From assembly GCF_008757455.1 (NCBI RefSeq), contig NZ_VCMV01000024.1, forward strand, positions 121,031-185,030: DNA of 64,000 bases, written 5' to 3'. Under the pieces are notes generated by a model that ran no database searches, was not told where the DNA came from, and worked only from the letters and a program-made list of their open reading frames with translations. Shown here piece after piece: positions 27,826 to 36,992 of the stretch; position 1 is the first letter of the stretch, and every line of letters starts with the position of its first letter. This DNA comes from Microvirga brassicacearum (GTDB lineage: Bacteria > Pseudomonadota > Alphaproteobacteria > Rhizobiales > Beijerinckiaceae). The position numbers were made by a program, and so were the translations under genes.

Positions 27826-28797
27826 TCAGGTCACGATGCGCGGATCGAGGCGCGCATAAAGAAGATCGACGATGAAGTTGACGGCAATCACCAGAAGCGC
27901 GGACACGAAGACGATGCCGAGCAATGTGTTGAGATCGCGCTGCACGACGGATTCGTAAGCCAGCCGGCCGAGCCCCGGCAGGGCGAAGACGCTTTCCACC
28001 ACGATGGAGCCGCCCAGCATGGTGCCGGCCTGCAACCCGATGAGCGTCACCATGGGAAGAAGCGCATTGCGCAGCACGTGACGACGAACCACCCGCCCCG
28101 GGCTGAGCCCCTTGGCGCGCGCCGTGCGGACGAATTCAAGATTCAGGACTTCGAGCATGGAGGCGCGCATGATCCGCAAATATGTGGCGAGGAAAATCAG
28201 CGCGAGCGTCAAGGTCGGCAGAAAGAGATGCCAGGCGATGTCGAGGGCGCGGCGGAAGCCGGTATAGCCGGCCCCGATTTCCTCGAAGCTGCCAGCCGGC
28301 AGCCAGCCGAGATTGACGGCGAAGATGACGATTCCCATCAGGCCGAACCAGAACGAGGGCGTTGCGTAGAAGATGAGGCCCAGCGTCGAGATCAGCGTGT
28401 CGGGCCAGCGGTTGACCTTGCGCGCCGCCAGCACCCCGAGCGCCATCCCGCCCGCGAAGGCGAAGCTCAAGGCCGACATCATCAGCAGCAGCGTGGCAGG
28501 GAGGCGTTCGAGGATCACCGCCGAGACGGGTTTGCCGTAGATGGCCGAAAAGCCGAGATCGAGTTGCAGCAGGCGCCAGATATAGCGACCGAGCTGAACG
28601 GCGACAGAGACGTCGAGCCCGTAATACCGGCGCAATTCCTCCATCATTACGGGGTCGCCGCCGCCCATCTGGGCGACGAGCGCGTCTACGGTATCGCCGG
28701 GGGCGAGTTGCAGCAGCAGGAACAGACCTGCCAACACCACGAAGAGCGTTGGCAGGCTGGCCGCGAGGCGGCGCAGGGCAAGGAGAAGAACGCGCAT
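27826..28797 (-). CDS. ABC transporter permease, DppB-like
   Basis: A 323-residue permease with the DppB/OppB N-terminus LLLALRRLAASLPTLFVVLA, the LAPGDTVDAL motif, and the EAA loop FVRTARAKGLSPGRVVRRHV followed by LRNALLPMVTLIGLQAG. The ATG at 28797 lies 4 nt after the binding-protein stop. It forms the channel with the DppC-like subunit. Confidence 0.95.
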   Translation of the reverse strand: MRVLLLALRRLAASLPTLFVVLAGLFLLLQLAPGDTVDALVAQMGGGDPVMMEELRRYYGLDVSVAVQLGRYIWRLLQLDLGFSAIYGKPVSAVILERLPATLLLMMSALSFAFAGGMALGVLAARKVNRWPDTLISTLGLIFYATPSFWFGLMGIVIFAVNLGWLPAGSFEEIGAGYTGFRRALDIAWHLFLPTLTLALIFLATYLRIMRASMLEVLNLEFVRTARAKGLSPGRVVRRHVLRNALLPMVTLIGLQAGTMLGGSIVVESVFALPGLGRLAYESVVQRDLNTLLGIVFVSALLVIAVNFIVDLLYARLDPRIVT

Positions 28798-28801
28798 GTC
28801 T

Positions 28802-30403
28802 TTAAGATGACGCGATCCAGGTGTCGTGCCAATCGCTTGAATCCCAACGCGGCACATTGTGATGATTCTGGATCTGCCGGCTCGTCGCGGCGAAGAACTT
28901 GCGCTCCGTGATCATCCAGACCGGAATCTCCTCGTTCACCGCCGTCACCCAATCCGCATAGAGCGCCTTGCGCTTCACCGGATCGATCTCGCTCGCCGCC
29001 TGATCGATCAACTGGTCGACCTTGTCGGATTGCCAGCCCCATTGATTGGTCCAGGGCGAGCCCTTGGGCGAACCGGAGCGGTACCAGACCGTGGTCGAAA
29101 CCGCCGGGTCGCCGCGATATTGATGCCAGCCGGTAGCAAGATCGAAATTCCAGTCGCGATAGACCGTGGTGAGTGCGCCCGCGATATCGAGCTGCACGAT
29201 CTCGACCTTGATCCCAACATCGCCCAGCGATTGCTGGATGAAGGTGGCAAGCAGCGGCACATCCTCGCCGTTCATGATCGGAACGATCTTCAAGGTGAAA
29301 CGGGTTCCCCCGGCGCCGCGCTTGTAGCCGGCCTCGTCGAGCAGCGCCTCGGCCTTCTTCTTGTCGAAGGGGTAAGGCGGCTTGCCGGCGGGATAGAAGG
29401 CAGGCGACGAGGACGGGATCGGGCCGGTGGCGGGTTTCGCCTGGCCGTAGAGGAAGTTCTCGATGAAGAACTCCACGTCGATCGCATGGGCGATGGCGCG
29501 CCGCACGCGCACATCCGCCAGTTCCTTGCGGCGGGTGTTGAATTCGAGCGTGTTGTTGAAGGCGTTCGCCTCGATGCCGCGGGTCGAGACCTCGAAACGT
29601 TCGTCGCCTTTCAGCCGGTCGAGATCAGACAGGGACAATCCGTTATAGGAGCTGAGCTGGATCTGGCCGGTCTCGAGAGCAGCCGCGACCGCCGATTTGT
29701 CGGTGATCACGCGCCACACGATACGATCGAGATACGGAAACTCCTTGCGCCAGTAATTCGGGTTGCGCTCGGCGATGATGAATTGGCCGCGCTCGTACTG
29801 CACGAACTTGAACGGACCGGTGCCGATCGGTGCGGTATTGGCCGGGTTCTCCAGGATATTGGTGCCCTCGAAGATATGGCGGGGCGCGATGTAGCCGAGA
29901 TCGCAAAGGGCGCGCAGAAGCAGGTCCAGCGGCATCGGGCGCGAGTAGCGGAACACGGCGGTGTGTGCATCCGGCGTATCGACGGCTTCGAGATATTGCT
30001 GCAGCTGGGTGCCGTAGTTGAGATGCTTCTTCCACATCTCGAGCGCGGTGTACTGGACGTCCGCGGACGTGAAAGGCTTGCCGTCATGCCACGTCACACC
30101 TTGGCGGAGCTTGAACGTGATGGTCTTCCCATCCGGCGCGGCATCCCAGCTTGTGGCGAGCACCGGCGCTGGGTTGCCCTTGGCGTCGAGATCGACGAGC
30201 GCCTCCATGATCTTGCTGGTGATCAGGTAGACGCCGGTCGACGCGCGCAGGGCCGGGTTGAGAATCCGCTGCTCGGAGCCGAGATGGACCGTGAACACCC
30301 CGCCGCGCTTCGGGGTCTCCTGCGCGAACGTGGCACGAGGGAGAAAGCCGCTGGCGGCGAAGGCGGTCGCGGACAACAACGCGTGGCGACGGGTCAGGCG
30401 CAT
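28802..30403 (-). CDS. ABC transporter substrate-binding protein (SBP family 5)
   Basis: A 533-residue exported binding protein with a Tat-like signal (MRLTRRHALLSATAFAASGF, cleavage near TFAQ), then SBP_bac_5 features VLATSWDAAPDGKTITFKL, VTWHDGKPFTSADVQYT, APIGTGPFKFVQYERG and NPNYWRKEFPYLDRI. First gene of the six-gene minus-strand cassette, so it defines the imported compound: a di/oligopeptide or other small amphiphile. The ATG at 30403 matches the signal-peptide start; upstream in-frame sequence is not signal-like. Confidence 0.93.
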   Translation of the reverse strand: MRLTRRHALLSATAFAASGFLPRATFAQETPKRGGVFTVHLGSEQRILNPALRASTGVYLITSKIMEALVDLDAKGNPAPVLATSWDAAPDGKTITFKLRQGVTWHDGKPFTSADVQYTALEMWKKHLNYGTQLQQYLEAVDTPDAHTAVFRYSRPMPLDLLLRALCDLGYIAPRHIFEGTNILENPANTAPIGTGPFKFVQYERGQFIIAERNPNYWRKEFPYLDRIVWRVITDKSAVAAALETGQIQLSSYNGLSLSDLDRLKGDERFEVSTRGIEANAFNNTLEFNTRRKELADVRVRRAIAHAIDVEFFIENFLYGQAKPATGPIPSSSPAFYPAGKPPYPFDKKKAEALLDEAGYKRGAGGTRFTLKIVPIMNGEDVPLLATFIQQSLGDVGIKVEIVQLDIAGALTTVYRDWNFDLATGWHQYRGDPAVSTTVWYRSGSPKGSPWTNQWGWQSDKVDQLIDQAASEIDPVKRKALYADWVTAVNEEIPVWMITERKFFAATSRQIQNHHNVPRWDSSDWHDTWIASS

Positions 30404-30657
30404 CGGATCGGTTCCCTCAGTTCGAACAAGGCCCAATGAGCTTACGAACTGACGGGGGAGAGTCAACGAGAATGTTCTTTTTACCGAACCACGCGGGCCA
30501 CATCATTATTCTCCTCCGAAGCCCCGAAAGAGCATTGGATTCTCTAACATCGTCCCAAAGGGTTAGAAGAGGGAAAATCAGTTTCCTACGAGCGTGCCGT
30601 CAGGGCCCGGAATCCTGCGACGCAGAGGCTGGGAAGGGTTCGTTATATCGGACGAAA

Positions 30658-30685
30658 GGCCGGGGAGGACGTCGCCTCCCCGGCC
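30658..30685 (-). terminator. Hairpin after the glycerol binding-protein gene
   Basis: An 11-bp GC-rich perfect stem (GGCCGGGGAGG at 30658-30668 with its complement at 30675-30685) with a 6-nt loop starts 5 nt after the stop of the minus-strand glpV gene. On that strand a short T-run (TTTC) follows. Confidence 0.7.
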
Positions 30686-30690
30686 CTGCA

Positions 30691-32448
30691 TCAGCTGCGC
30701 TTGGGCGGCGTTGCCGGCCAGCTCTTGATCAGGGTGTCGTAATCGACCGTCTCGCCCTTCGGCTTTTCATTCGCGAGCTTGCGCTGGGGCGCGACGTTGC
30801 CCGAGGCCTCGGCTTTTTTGAACCAATCCTCGGCAGAGGTCTTCGGGTTGAGCTTGGGGCCGCACTCGCCCTGTACACCCGCCCGCTCCAACCGACCGAG
30901 CACCTCGTCCTGGCCTTCCGCCAACGCGTCCATCGCCGCCTGCGGTGTTTTTGCGCCGGACGATGCGTCACCGATATTCTGCCACCAGAGCTGCGCCATC
31001 TTCGGATAGTCCGGGATGTTGTTTCCGGTCGGCGTCCATTGCACGCGAGCGGGCGAACGGTAGAACTCCACCAAGCCGCCAAGCTGCGGTGCGCGATCGG
31101 TGAAGCTCTTGTCCCAGATGTCGCTGTCGCGGATGAAGGTGAGGCCGACATGACTCTTCTTCAGCGACACGCTCTTCGACGTGACGAACTGCGCATAGAG
31201 CCAGGCCGCCTTGCGACGCTCGACAGGGGTCGATTTGAGCAGCGTCCACGATCCCGCATCCTGGTAGCCGAGCTTCATACCTTCTTTCCAATAGGAGCCG
31301 TGGGGCGACGGGGCCATGCGCCATTTCGGCTTCCCGTCCGTGTTCATCACCGGCAGGCCCGGCTTCACCATGTCGGCCGTGAATGCGGTGTACCAGAACA
31401 TCTGCTGCGCGATGTTGCCTTGGGCCGGAACCGGCCCGGATTCCGAGAACGTCATGCCGGCTGCCTGCGGAGGCGCGTATTTCTTCAGCCAATCGAGATA
31501 TTTGGCGATCGAATAGACGGCCGCCGGGCCGTTGGTATCGCCACCGCGATCGACCGAGGAGCCGACGGGACGGCAGCCTTCCATGCGAACGCCCCATTCA
31601 TCGACAGGTTTGCCGTTCGGGATGCCCTTGTCGCCATTGCCCGCCATCGAGAGCCAGGCATCGGTGAACCGCCATCCGAGCGACGGGTCCTTCTTGCCGT
31701 AGTCCATGTGGCCGTAGACCTTTACCCCGTCGATCTCCTTGATGTCGTTGGTGAAGAACTCCGCGATGTCCTCATAGGCCGACCAGTTGACCGGCACGCC
31801 GAGATCGTAGCCGTACTTCGCCTTGAACTTCTCCTTGATGTCGGGCCGTTGGAACCAGTCGTAACGGAACCAGTAGAGGTTCGCGAATTGCTGATCCGGC
31901 AACTGGTACATCTTGCCGTCCGGCGCGGTGGTGAAGGAGCGTCCAATGAAGTCGGCAACGTCTAGGGTCGGCAAGGTCACGTCCTTGCCTTCGCCGGCCA
32001 TCCAGTCATCGAGGGGAATGGCCTGCTTGTAGCGAAAATGCGTGCCGATGAGGTCGGAATCGTTGACCCACGCATCGTAGATGTTCCGGCCGGATTGCAT
32101 CTGGGTCTGGATCTTCTCCACCACGTCGCCCTCTTGGATGAGGTCGTGGGTGAGCTTGATGCCGGTGATCTCGGTGAACGCCTTGGCGAGCGTCTTCGCC
32201 TCATATTCGTGCGTCGTGATGGTCTCCGAGACGACGTTGATCTCCATGCCGGCGAAGGGTTTCGCCGCATTCACGAACCATTCCATTTCCTTCATCTGCT
32301 CGTCCTTGGAGAGCGTCGAGGGCTGGAATTCGGCGTCGATCCATTTCTTGGCCTCGTCCATTCCGGCAAACGCCGTGCCGCTGCCGAGCACCATGGCCAG
32401 GACGCTGGTCGAGAAGAGGAGTCTCAGGTGTTGTGAGGTTGGTTTCAT
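30691..32448 (-). CDS. glpV: Glycerol ABC transporter substrate-binding protein (GlpV type)
   Basis: A 585-residue exported binding protein: signal peptide (LLFSTSVLAMVLGSGTAFAG), then SBP_bac_1 features ITTHEYEAKTLAKAFTEITG, LTHDLIQEGDVVEKIQTQM and a Trp-rich binding region (YWFRYDWFQRP). Its place as the last gene after two ATPases, two permeases and a DUF2160 protein is that of GlpV in the rhizobial glycerol operon. The assignment comes from gene order plus family; without biochemical evidence another polyol remains possible. Confidence 0.87.
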   Translation of the reverse strand: MKPTSQHLRLLFSTSVLAMVLGSGTAFAGMDEAKKWIDAEFQPSTLSKDEQMKEMEWFVNAAKPFAGMEINVVSETITTHEYEAKTLAKAFTEITGIKLTHDLIQEGDVVEKIQTQMQSGRNIYDAWVNDSDLIGTHFRYKQAIPLDDWMAGEGKDVTLPTLDVADFIGRSFTTAPDGKMYQLPDQQFANLYWFRYDWFQRPDIKEKFKAKYGYDLGVPVNWSAYEDIAEFFTNDIKEIDGVKVYGHMDYGKKDPSLGWRFTDAWLSMAGNGDKGIPNGKPVDEWGVRMEGCRPVGSSVDRGGDTNGPAAVYSIAKYLDWLKKYAPPQAAGMTFSESGPVPAQGNIAQQMFWYTAFTADMVKPGLPVMNTDGKPKWRMAPSPHGSYWKEGMKLGYQDAGSWTLLKSTPVERRKAAWLYAQFVTSKSVSLKKSHVGLTFIRDSDIWDKSFTDRAPQLGGLVEFYRSPARVQWTPTGNNIPDYPKMAQLWWQNIGDASSGAKTPQAAMDALAEGQDEVLGRLERAGVQGECGPKLNPKTSAEDWFKKAEASGNVAPQRKLANEKPKGETVDYDTLIKSWPATPPKRS

Positions 32449-32538
32449 TTTTTCCTCCGGTTGTGTTTTGAGGCCGACTTTCGCGTCGGTCTTTTCCCGT
32501 CGGCTCCTGTGAGCCGGAAGGACTTTGGCCGCAATGCT

Positions 32539-32820
32539 TCACACGTAGCGAAACACCGCAGCCGCGTAGGCAAGCGAGAGACCAAGCGCCCACACGGGAT
32601 CGGGGCCCATCAGCCCGAGCCACGCGAGGTTGATGAATGCTGCACCGAGCAGCGAAATGAAAAGGCGGTCGCCGCGCGTCGTCGGGATGCGCAGGATGCC
32701 CACGCGCTCCGTCTCCGGGAACAACACCGCCAGCACCGTCATGACTAGGAGAAGCGCGCCGATGACGCTGAAGAAGAGCGCCGTCTGCCACGTCCAGGCC
32801 ATCCACGAGAAATCAGGCAT
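32539..32820 (-). CDS. glpU: DUF2160 small membrane protein (GlpU type)
   Basis: A 93-residue protein with three hydrophobic helices (TALFFSVIGALLLVMTVLAV, LFISLLGAAFINLAWLGLMG, WALGLSLAYAAAVFRYV) and the DUF2160 features MAWTWQTALFF and TTRGDRLF. It sits between permease and binding-protein genes, as GlpU does in the glycerol transporter operon. Its biochemical role is unknown. Confidence 0.88.
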   Translation of the reverse strand: MPDFSWMAWTWQTALFFSVIGALLLVMTVLAVLFPETERVGILRIPTTRGDRLFISLLGAAFINLAWLGLMGPDPVWALGLSLAYAAAVFRYV

Positions 32821-32833
32821 GCGAGCGACCTAT

Positions 32834-33002
32834 TTTCTCCTCTCCCCCTTGCGGGGAGAGGCCGGGAGTGGGGGTCGAAACGTCAAAGTGTTCGTTCTCA
32901 GTTTGGGATGAGACCCGCGCTACCAGTGAGCTCTTTTCTTCACGCTCCCATCCGGCGGCACCACCCCTACCCCTGGCCCGTCCCCGCAAGGGCGAGGGAA
33001 AA
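32834..33002. repeat. Palindromic intergenic repeat inside the glp operon
   Basis: The left arm TTCTCCTCTCCCCCTTGCGG carries a local hairpin (CTCCCC...GGGGAG). The right arm (CCCGTCCCCGCAAGGGCGAG to about 33002) mirrors it imperfectly. It fills most of the 210-nt gap between glpQ and glpU, an insertion into an otherwise tightly packed operon. It could attenuate transcription or fix differential mRNA stability. Confidence 0.6.
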
Positions 33003-33030
33003 TGCGTCGTCGTCGCGCATGCCATTTCCA

Positions 33031-33912
33031 TCACACCCTTCCCAACGCAAAACCCTTGGCGATGTAGTTTCGGACAAACCAGATCACGAGCGCACCCGGC
33101 ACGATGGTGAGGACGCCGGCGGCGGCCAACAGACCCCAATCCATCCCGGCAGCCGAGACCGTGCGCGTCATCGTGGCGGCAATCGGCTTGGCGTTGACGC
33201 TGGTGAGCGTGCGCGCCAGCAGCAATTCGACCCATGAGAACATGAAGCAGAAGAACGCCGCGACGCCGACGCCGCTGGCGATGAGCGGCATGAAGATCTT
33301 CACGAAGAAGCGCGGAAACGAATAGCCGTCGATGGCGGCCGTCTCGTCGATCTCGCGCGGGACGCCGGACATGAAGCCTTCCAGAATCCAGACCGCCAGC
33401 GGCACGTTGAACAGGCAATGCGCCAAGGCCACCGCCCAGGGCGTATCGAACAGGCCGATGGCCGAATAGAGATTGAAGAACGGCAGCGCGAAAACGGCGG
33501 CCGGCGCCATGCGGTTGGAGAGCAGCCAGAAGAACAGGTGCTTGTCGCCCACAAACCGGTAGCGCGAGAACGCATAAGCCGCGGGAAGCGCCAGCGTGAT
33601 CGACAAAACCGTGTTGATGGCGACATAGGTCAGGGAATTGATGTAGCCGCCATACCAGCTCGGATCGGTGAAGATCTTGGCATAATGCTCGAAGGTGATC
33701 TCCTGCGGCCACAGGGTCATGGTCGTGGAGATCTCGGTGTTGGTCTTGAGGCTCATGTTGATGAGCCAGTAGATCGGCAGCATCAGAAACAGCAGGTAGA
33801 GCACCATCCCGATCGCGCTGCCGCTGACCCAGGAGCCCGTCAGCGCGCGGTTGACCTTCGCCTGCGAGGGTGCGGCGGTTTGCGAGCCCCTGAGGATGAC
33901 GACGTCGCTCAT
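33031..33912 (-). CDS. glpQ: Glycerol ABC transporter permease (GlpQ type)
   Basis: A 293-residue permease of the carbohydrate-uptake-1 MalG type: N-terminal helix (IGMVLYLLFLMLPIYWLINM), NSLTYVAINTVLSITLALPA, and the EAA loop EIDETAAIDGYSFPRFFVKI. The start overlaps the glpP stop by 4 nt (ATGA), which fixes the ATG at 33912. Confidence 0.92.
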   Translation of the reverse strand: MSDVVILRGSQTAAPSQAKVNRALTGSWVSGSAIGMVLYLLFLMLPIYWLINMSLKTNTEISTTMTLWPQEITFEHYAKIFTDPSWYGGYINSLTYVAINTVLSITLALPAAYAFSRYRFVGDKHLFFWLLSNRMAPAAVFALPFFNLYSAIGLFDTPWAVALAHCLFNVPLAVWILEGFMSGVPREIDETAAIDGYSFPRFFVKIFMPLIASGVGVAAFFCFMFSWVELLLARTLTSVNAKPIAATMTRTVSAAGMDWGLLAAAGVLTIVPGALVIWFVRNYIAKGFALGRV

Positions 33913-34802
33913 GCCTCCACCCTCTCGCGATCGGCATCGGCGTTGGTCATGACCGTGTAGAAGATCCAGCACACCACCAGGATGATGAGGTTGTAGACGA
34001 TCGACATGGCGGCGGCCTTGCCGAGATCGAACTGTCCGAGCGCCAGCTTCACCAGGTCGATGGACACGAAAGTCGTAGCGTTGCCGGGCCCTCCCCCGGT
34101 CAGCACGAACGGTTCGGTATAGATCATGAACGAATCCATGAACCGCAGGAGAACGGCGATCAGCAGGACCCGCCGCATCTTCGGCAACTGGATGGTGCGG
34201 AAAACCGCCCAGCGCGAGGCGCCGTCGATGCGGGCCGCCTGATAGTAAGCGTCGGGGATGGACTTCAGGCCCGCATAGCAGAGCAAAGCCACAAGACTTG
34301 TCCAGTGCCAGACATCCATGACGATGATGGTGATCCAGGCATCCAGCGTGTGGCCGGTATAGTTGAAGTCGATGCCCAGACGATTGACCGTCCAGCCGAG
34401 CAACCCGATATCGCCGCGGGCGAAAATCTGCCAGATGGTGCCGACGACGTTCCAGGGGATCAGCAGCGGCAGCGCCATCAGGACGAGGCACGCGGCCACC
34501 TTCCAGCCTTCGCGCGGCATGGCGAGGGCAACGGCGATGCCGAGCGGCACTTCGATGGCGAGGATGATCGCCGAAAACAGCAGGTTGCGCCACAGCGCGT
34601 CGAAAAACCGGCCGCCGAGTTCCTTTGAGGGATCGAGCAGATCCTGAAACCAGCCGACTCCGTTCCAGAAGAACTGGTTGTTGCCGAACGTGTCCTGCAC
34701 CGAATAATTCACCACCGTCATGATCGGCAGGATCGCCGAGAACGCCACGATGGCGAAGACCGGCAGGACGAGAAACCACGCCCGGTTGTTGACGACCTTC
34801 AT
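33909..34802 (-). CDS. glpP: Glycerol ABC transporter permease (GlpP type)
   Basis: A 297-residue MalF-type permease: AWFLVLPVFAIVAFSAILPI at the N-terminus, WRNLLFSAIILAIEVPLGIA, and the EAA loop IPDAYYQAARIDGASRWAVF. ATGA overlap with the upstream ATPase gene supports the ATG at 34802. Confidence 0.92.
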   Translation of the reverse strand: MKVVNNRAWFLVLPVFAIVAFSAILPIMTVVNYSVQDTFGNNQFFWNGVGWFQDLLDPSKELGGRFFDALWRNLLFSAIILAIEVPLGIAVALAMPREGWKVAACLVLMALPLLIPWNVVGTIWQIFARGDIGLLGWTVNRLGIDFNYTGHTLDAWITIIVMDVWHWTSLVALLCYAGLKSIPDAYYQAARIDGASRWAVFRTIQLPKMRRVLLIAVLLRFMDSFMIYTEPFVLTGGGPGNATTFVSIDLVKLALGQFDLGKAAAMSIVYNLIILVVCWIFYTVMTNADADRERVEA

Positions 34803-35899
34803 GACGCGGGCCTCCGCACAGGCTCGCCGGCCATGAGATGTCCGTCCGCGTAAATATGGACATGCCGGGTGTCGAAGAAGAGCGCGGCTTCGTCCCCGGT
34901 GACCGACACGTTGTCGGGCACGCTCGCCGACATGGCGCGCCCGGCCATCTCGACCCGCGCGATGCGCGCCCGGCCGATATCGTCGATGCGCCGCACCCGC
35001 GCGGGAAAGCCGAAGCCCTTCGGCTGCAACTGCACGAATTCGGGCCGGATGCCGAGTTCGATCCGCTGCCCCTGCCGTAAAGCCGGATAGGCGCGCAGCA
35101 ATTTGATCGCCTCGTTGTCGAGATAGGCCGTCGCGCCGTCGACGCGGCAGGGCAGGACATTCATGCCGGGCGAACCGATGAAATGGCCGACGAAGGTGTG
35201 GGCCGGGCGCTCGAACAATTCCTCGGGCGTCCCGGTCTGCACCACCGCGCCGTCGTGCATGACCACCACCTTGTCGGCGAATGTCAGCGCCTCGGTCTGG
35301 TCGTGCGTCACATAGATCATGGTGATGTCGAGAAGCCGATGGATCTCCTTGAGGGTCGAGCGGAGCTGCCACTTGAGGTGCGGGTCGATGACGGTGAGGG
35401 GTTCGTCGAACAGGATTGCGGCGACGTCGGACCGGACGAGGCCGCGCCCGAGCGAGATCTTCTGCTTCATGTCCGCCGTGAGGTTGCGCGCCTTGCGGTC
35501 GAGAACGCGCGTGAGGTCGAGCAGGCGCGCGATTTCCTCGGCGCGGGCAGCGGTCCTGTCGGCCGGCACGTGCCGGTTCTTCAGCGGGAAGGCTAGGTTT
35601 TCGCGCACCGTCATGGTGTCGTAGACGACCGGGAACTGGAACACCTGCGCGATGTTGCGGGCCTCCGTCGGCAGGTCGGTCACGTCCCGATCATCGAACA
35701 GGATGCGCCCGCGGCTCGGCCGCACCAGACCCGAAATGATGTTGAGAAGCGTAGTCTTGCCGCAGCCCGACGGCCCGAGCAGCGCATAGGCGCCGCCCTG
35801 CTCCCACACGTGATCGATCTCCTTCAGCGCATAATCCTGCGGTCCCTTCGGAGCCGGTCCGTAGGCATGAGCGAGGTGATCGAGGGTGATGCGCGCCAT
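34799..35899 (-). CDS. glpT: Glycerol ABC transporter ATPase (GlpT type), degenerate signature motif
   Basis: A 366-residue ATPase with normal Walker A (GPSGCGKTT, residues 42-50), Walker B (AILFDE, 161-166) and a MalK-like C-terminal regulatory domain. The LSGGQ signature is replaced by LTADM (residues 140-144, within TADMKQKISLGRGL). This pairs with a canonical signature in GlpS, so the two ATP sites are likely unequal. Seven nucleotides separate it from glpS. Confidence 0.9.
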   Translation of the reverse strand: MARITLDHLAHAYGPAPKGPQDYALKEIDHVWEQGGAYALLGPSGCGKTTLLNIISGLVRPSRGRILFDDRDVTDLPTEARNIAQVFQFPVVYDTMTVRENLAFPLKNRHVPADRTAARAEEIARLLDLTRVLDRKARNLTADMKQKISLGRGLVRSDVAAILFDEPLTVIDPHLKWQLRSTLKEIHRLLDITMIYVTHDQTEALTFADKVVVMHDGAVVQTGTPEELFERPAHTFVGHFIGSPGMNVLPCRVDGATAYLDNEAIKLLRAYPALRQGQRIELGIRPEFVQLQPKGFGFPARVRRIDDIGRARIARVEMAGRAMSASVPDNVSVTGDEAALFFDTRHVHIYADGHLMAGEPVRRPAS

Positions 35900-35906
35900 G
35901 GAGCCC

Positions 35907-36992
35907 TCAAGCAGCTTCCGCAAAATCGGCCGCCACGAGGCGGCCGTTCTGGTCAAACAGAAAAACGTCGCGCGCATCGAGATAGAGCGTCACGGAGGCG
36001 CCCGGCTCGAGCCGCTTCACCCCCGGCACCAGCGCGACAAAGCGGCGCTCGGCGGAATCCACATGGAGGTAGGTCTCCGAGCCGGTGATCTCGGAGACCG
36101 AGACGATGCCGGAAATGGCGAGAATGTCGCTGCCGTCAGCCTCGAGACCGAGATGGTGGGCGCGAAAGCCCACCCGGTATTCCCCATCCGGCACCATGGC
36201 AAACGCGCCGCCGGCAGGAGCCTCGCCGCCGGTGCTCAGGCTTACGGTCTCGCCGGATTTCCGGGCCGCGAGCACGTTCAATGGCGGATCGGAAAAAACC
36301 TGTGCGGTGACGAGATCATGCGGCTGCCGATAGACCCGCGGCGTCGGGCCGAACTGCGTCAGACACCCTTGCGAGAGCGTCGCGGTATTGCCGCCCAGAA
36401 GAAGCGCCTCCGTCGGCTCGGTCGTCGCATAGACGAAGATGCCTCCGGAGGCCGCGAAGACGCGCGGCAGTTCCTCGCGAAGCTCCTCCCGCAATTTGTA
36501 ATCGAGATTTGCCAGCGGCTCATCGAGCAGCACCAGATCGGCGCGCTTGACCAGGGCCCGCGCGATTGCCGTTCGCTGCTGCTGACCGCCGGAGAGGTTG
36601 AGCGGCTTGCGGTCGAGATAAGGCTCAAGCTGCAGGAGGCGCGCCGCTTCCCGCACCCGCATCTCGATTTCCGATGCCGCAAGCTTCGCGACGCGGAGGG
36701 GCGACGCGATGTTCTCGTAGACGCTGAGCGACGGGTAGTTGATGAATTGCTGGTAGACCATCGCGACGCTGCGGCGTTGAACCGGCCATCCCGTCACGTC
36801 TTTTCCGTCAACGATCACGCGGCCGGAACTTGGCGCGTCGAGTCCCGCCATCAGGCGCATGAGCGAGGTTTTTCCGGCCAGGGTCGGGCCCAGCAGCACG
36901 TTGAGGGAGCCGCGTTCGAGGGACAGGGAAACGTCGCTGATCCAGGTTTCGGCGCCGACTTTCTTGCTGACATTGTCGAGAACCAGCGTCAC
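35907..36992 (-). CDS. glpS: Glycerol ABC transporter ATPase (GlpS type)
   Basis: A 361-residue ATPase with a family-specific Walker A, GPTLAGKTS (residues 35-43), a canonical signature LSGGQQQRTAIA and Walker B LVLLDEPLANLD, followed by a MalK-like TOBE region. First gene of the glpSTPQUV unit; the promoter must lie in 36993-37313. No glpR repressor or glpD dehydrogenase is adjacent, unlike the rhizobial prototype. Confidence 0.9.
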   Translation of the reverse strand: MTLVLDNVSKKVGAETWISDVSLSLERGSLNVLLGPTLAGKTSLMRLMAGLDAPSSGRVIVDGKDVTGWPVQRRSVAMVYQQFINYPSLSVYENIASPLRVAKLAASEIEMRVREAARLLQLEPYLDRKPLNLSGGQQQRTAIARALVKRADLVLLDEPLANLDYKLREELREELPRVFAASGGIFVYATTEPTEALLLGGNTATLSQGCLTQFGPTPRVYRQPHDLVTAQVFSDPPLNVLAARKSGETVSLSTGGEAPAGGAFAMVPDGEYRVGFRAHHLGLEADGSDILAISGIVSVSEITGSETYLHVDSAERRFVALVPGVKRLEPGASVTLYLDARDVFLFDQNGRLVAADFAEAA

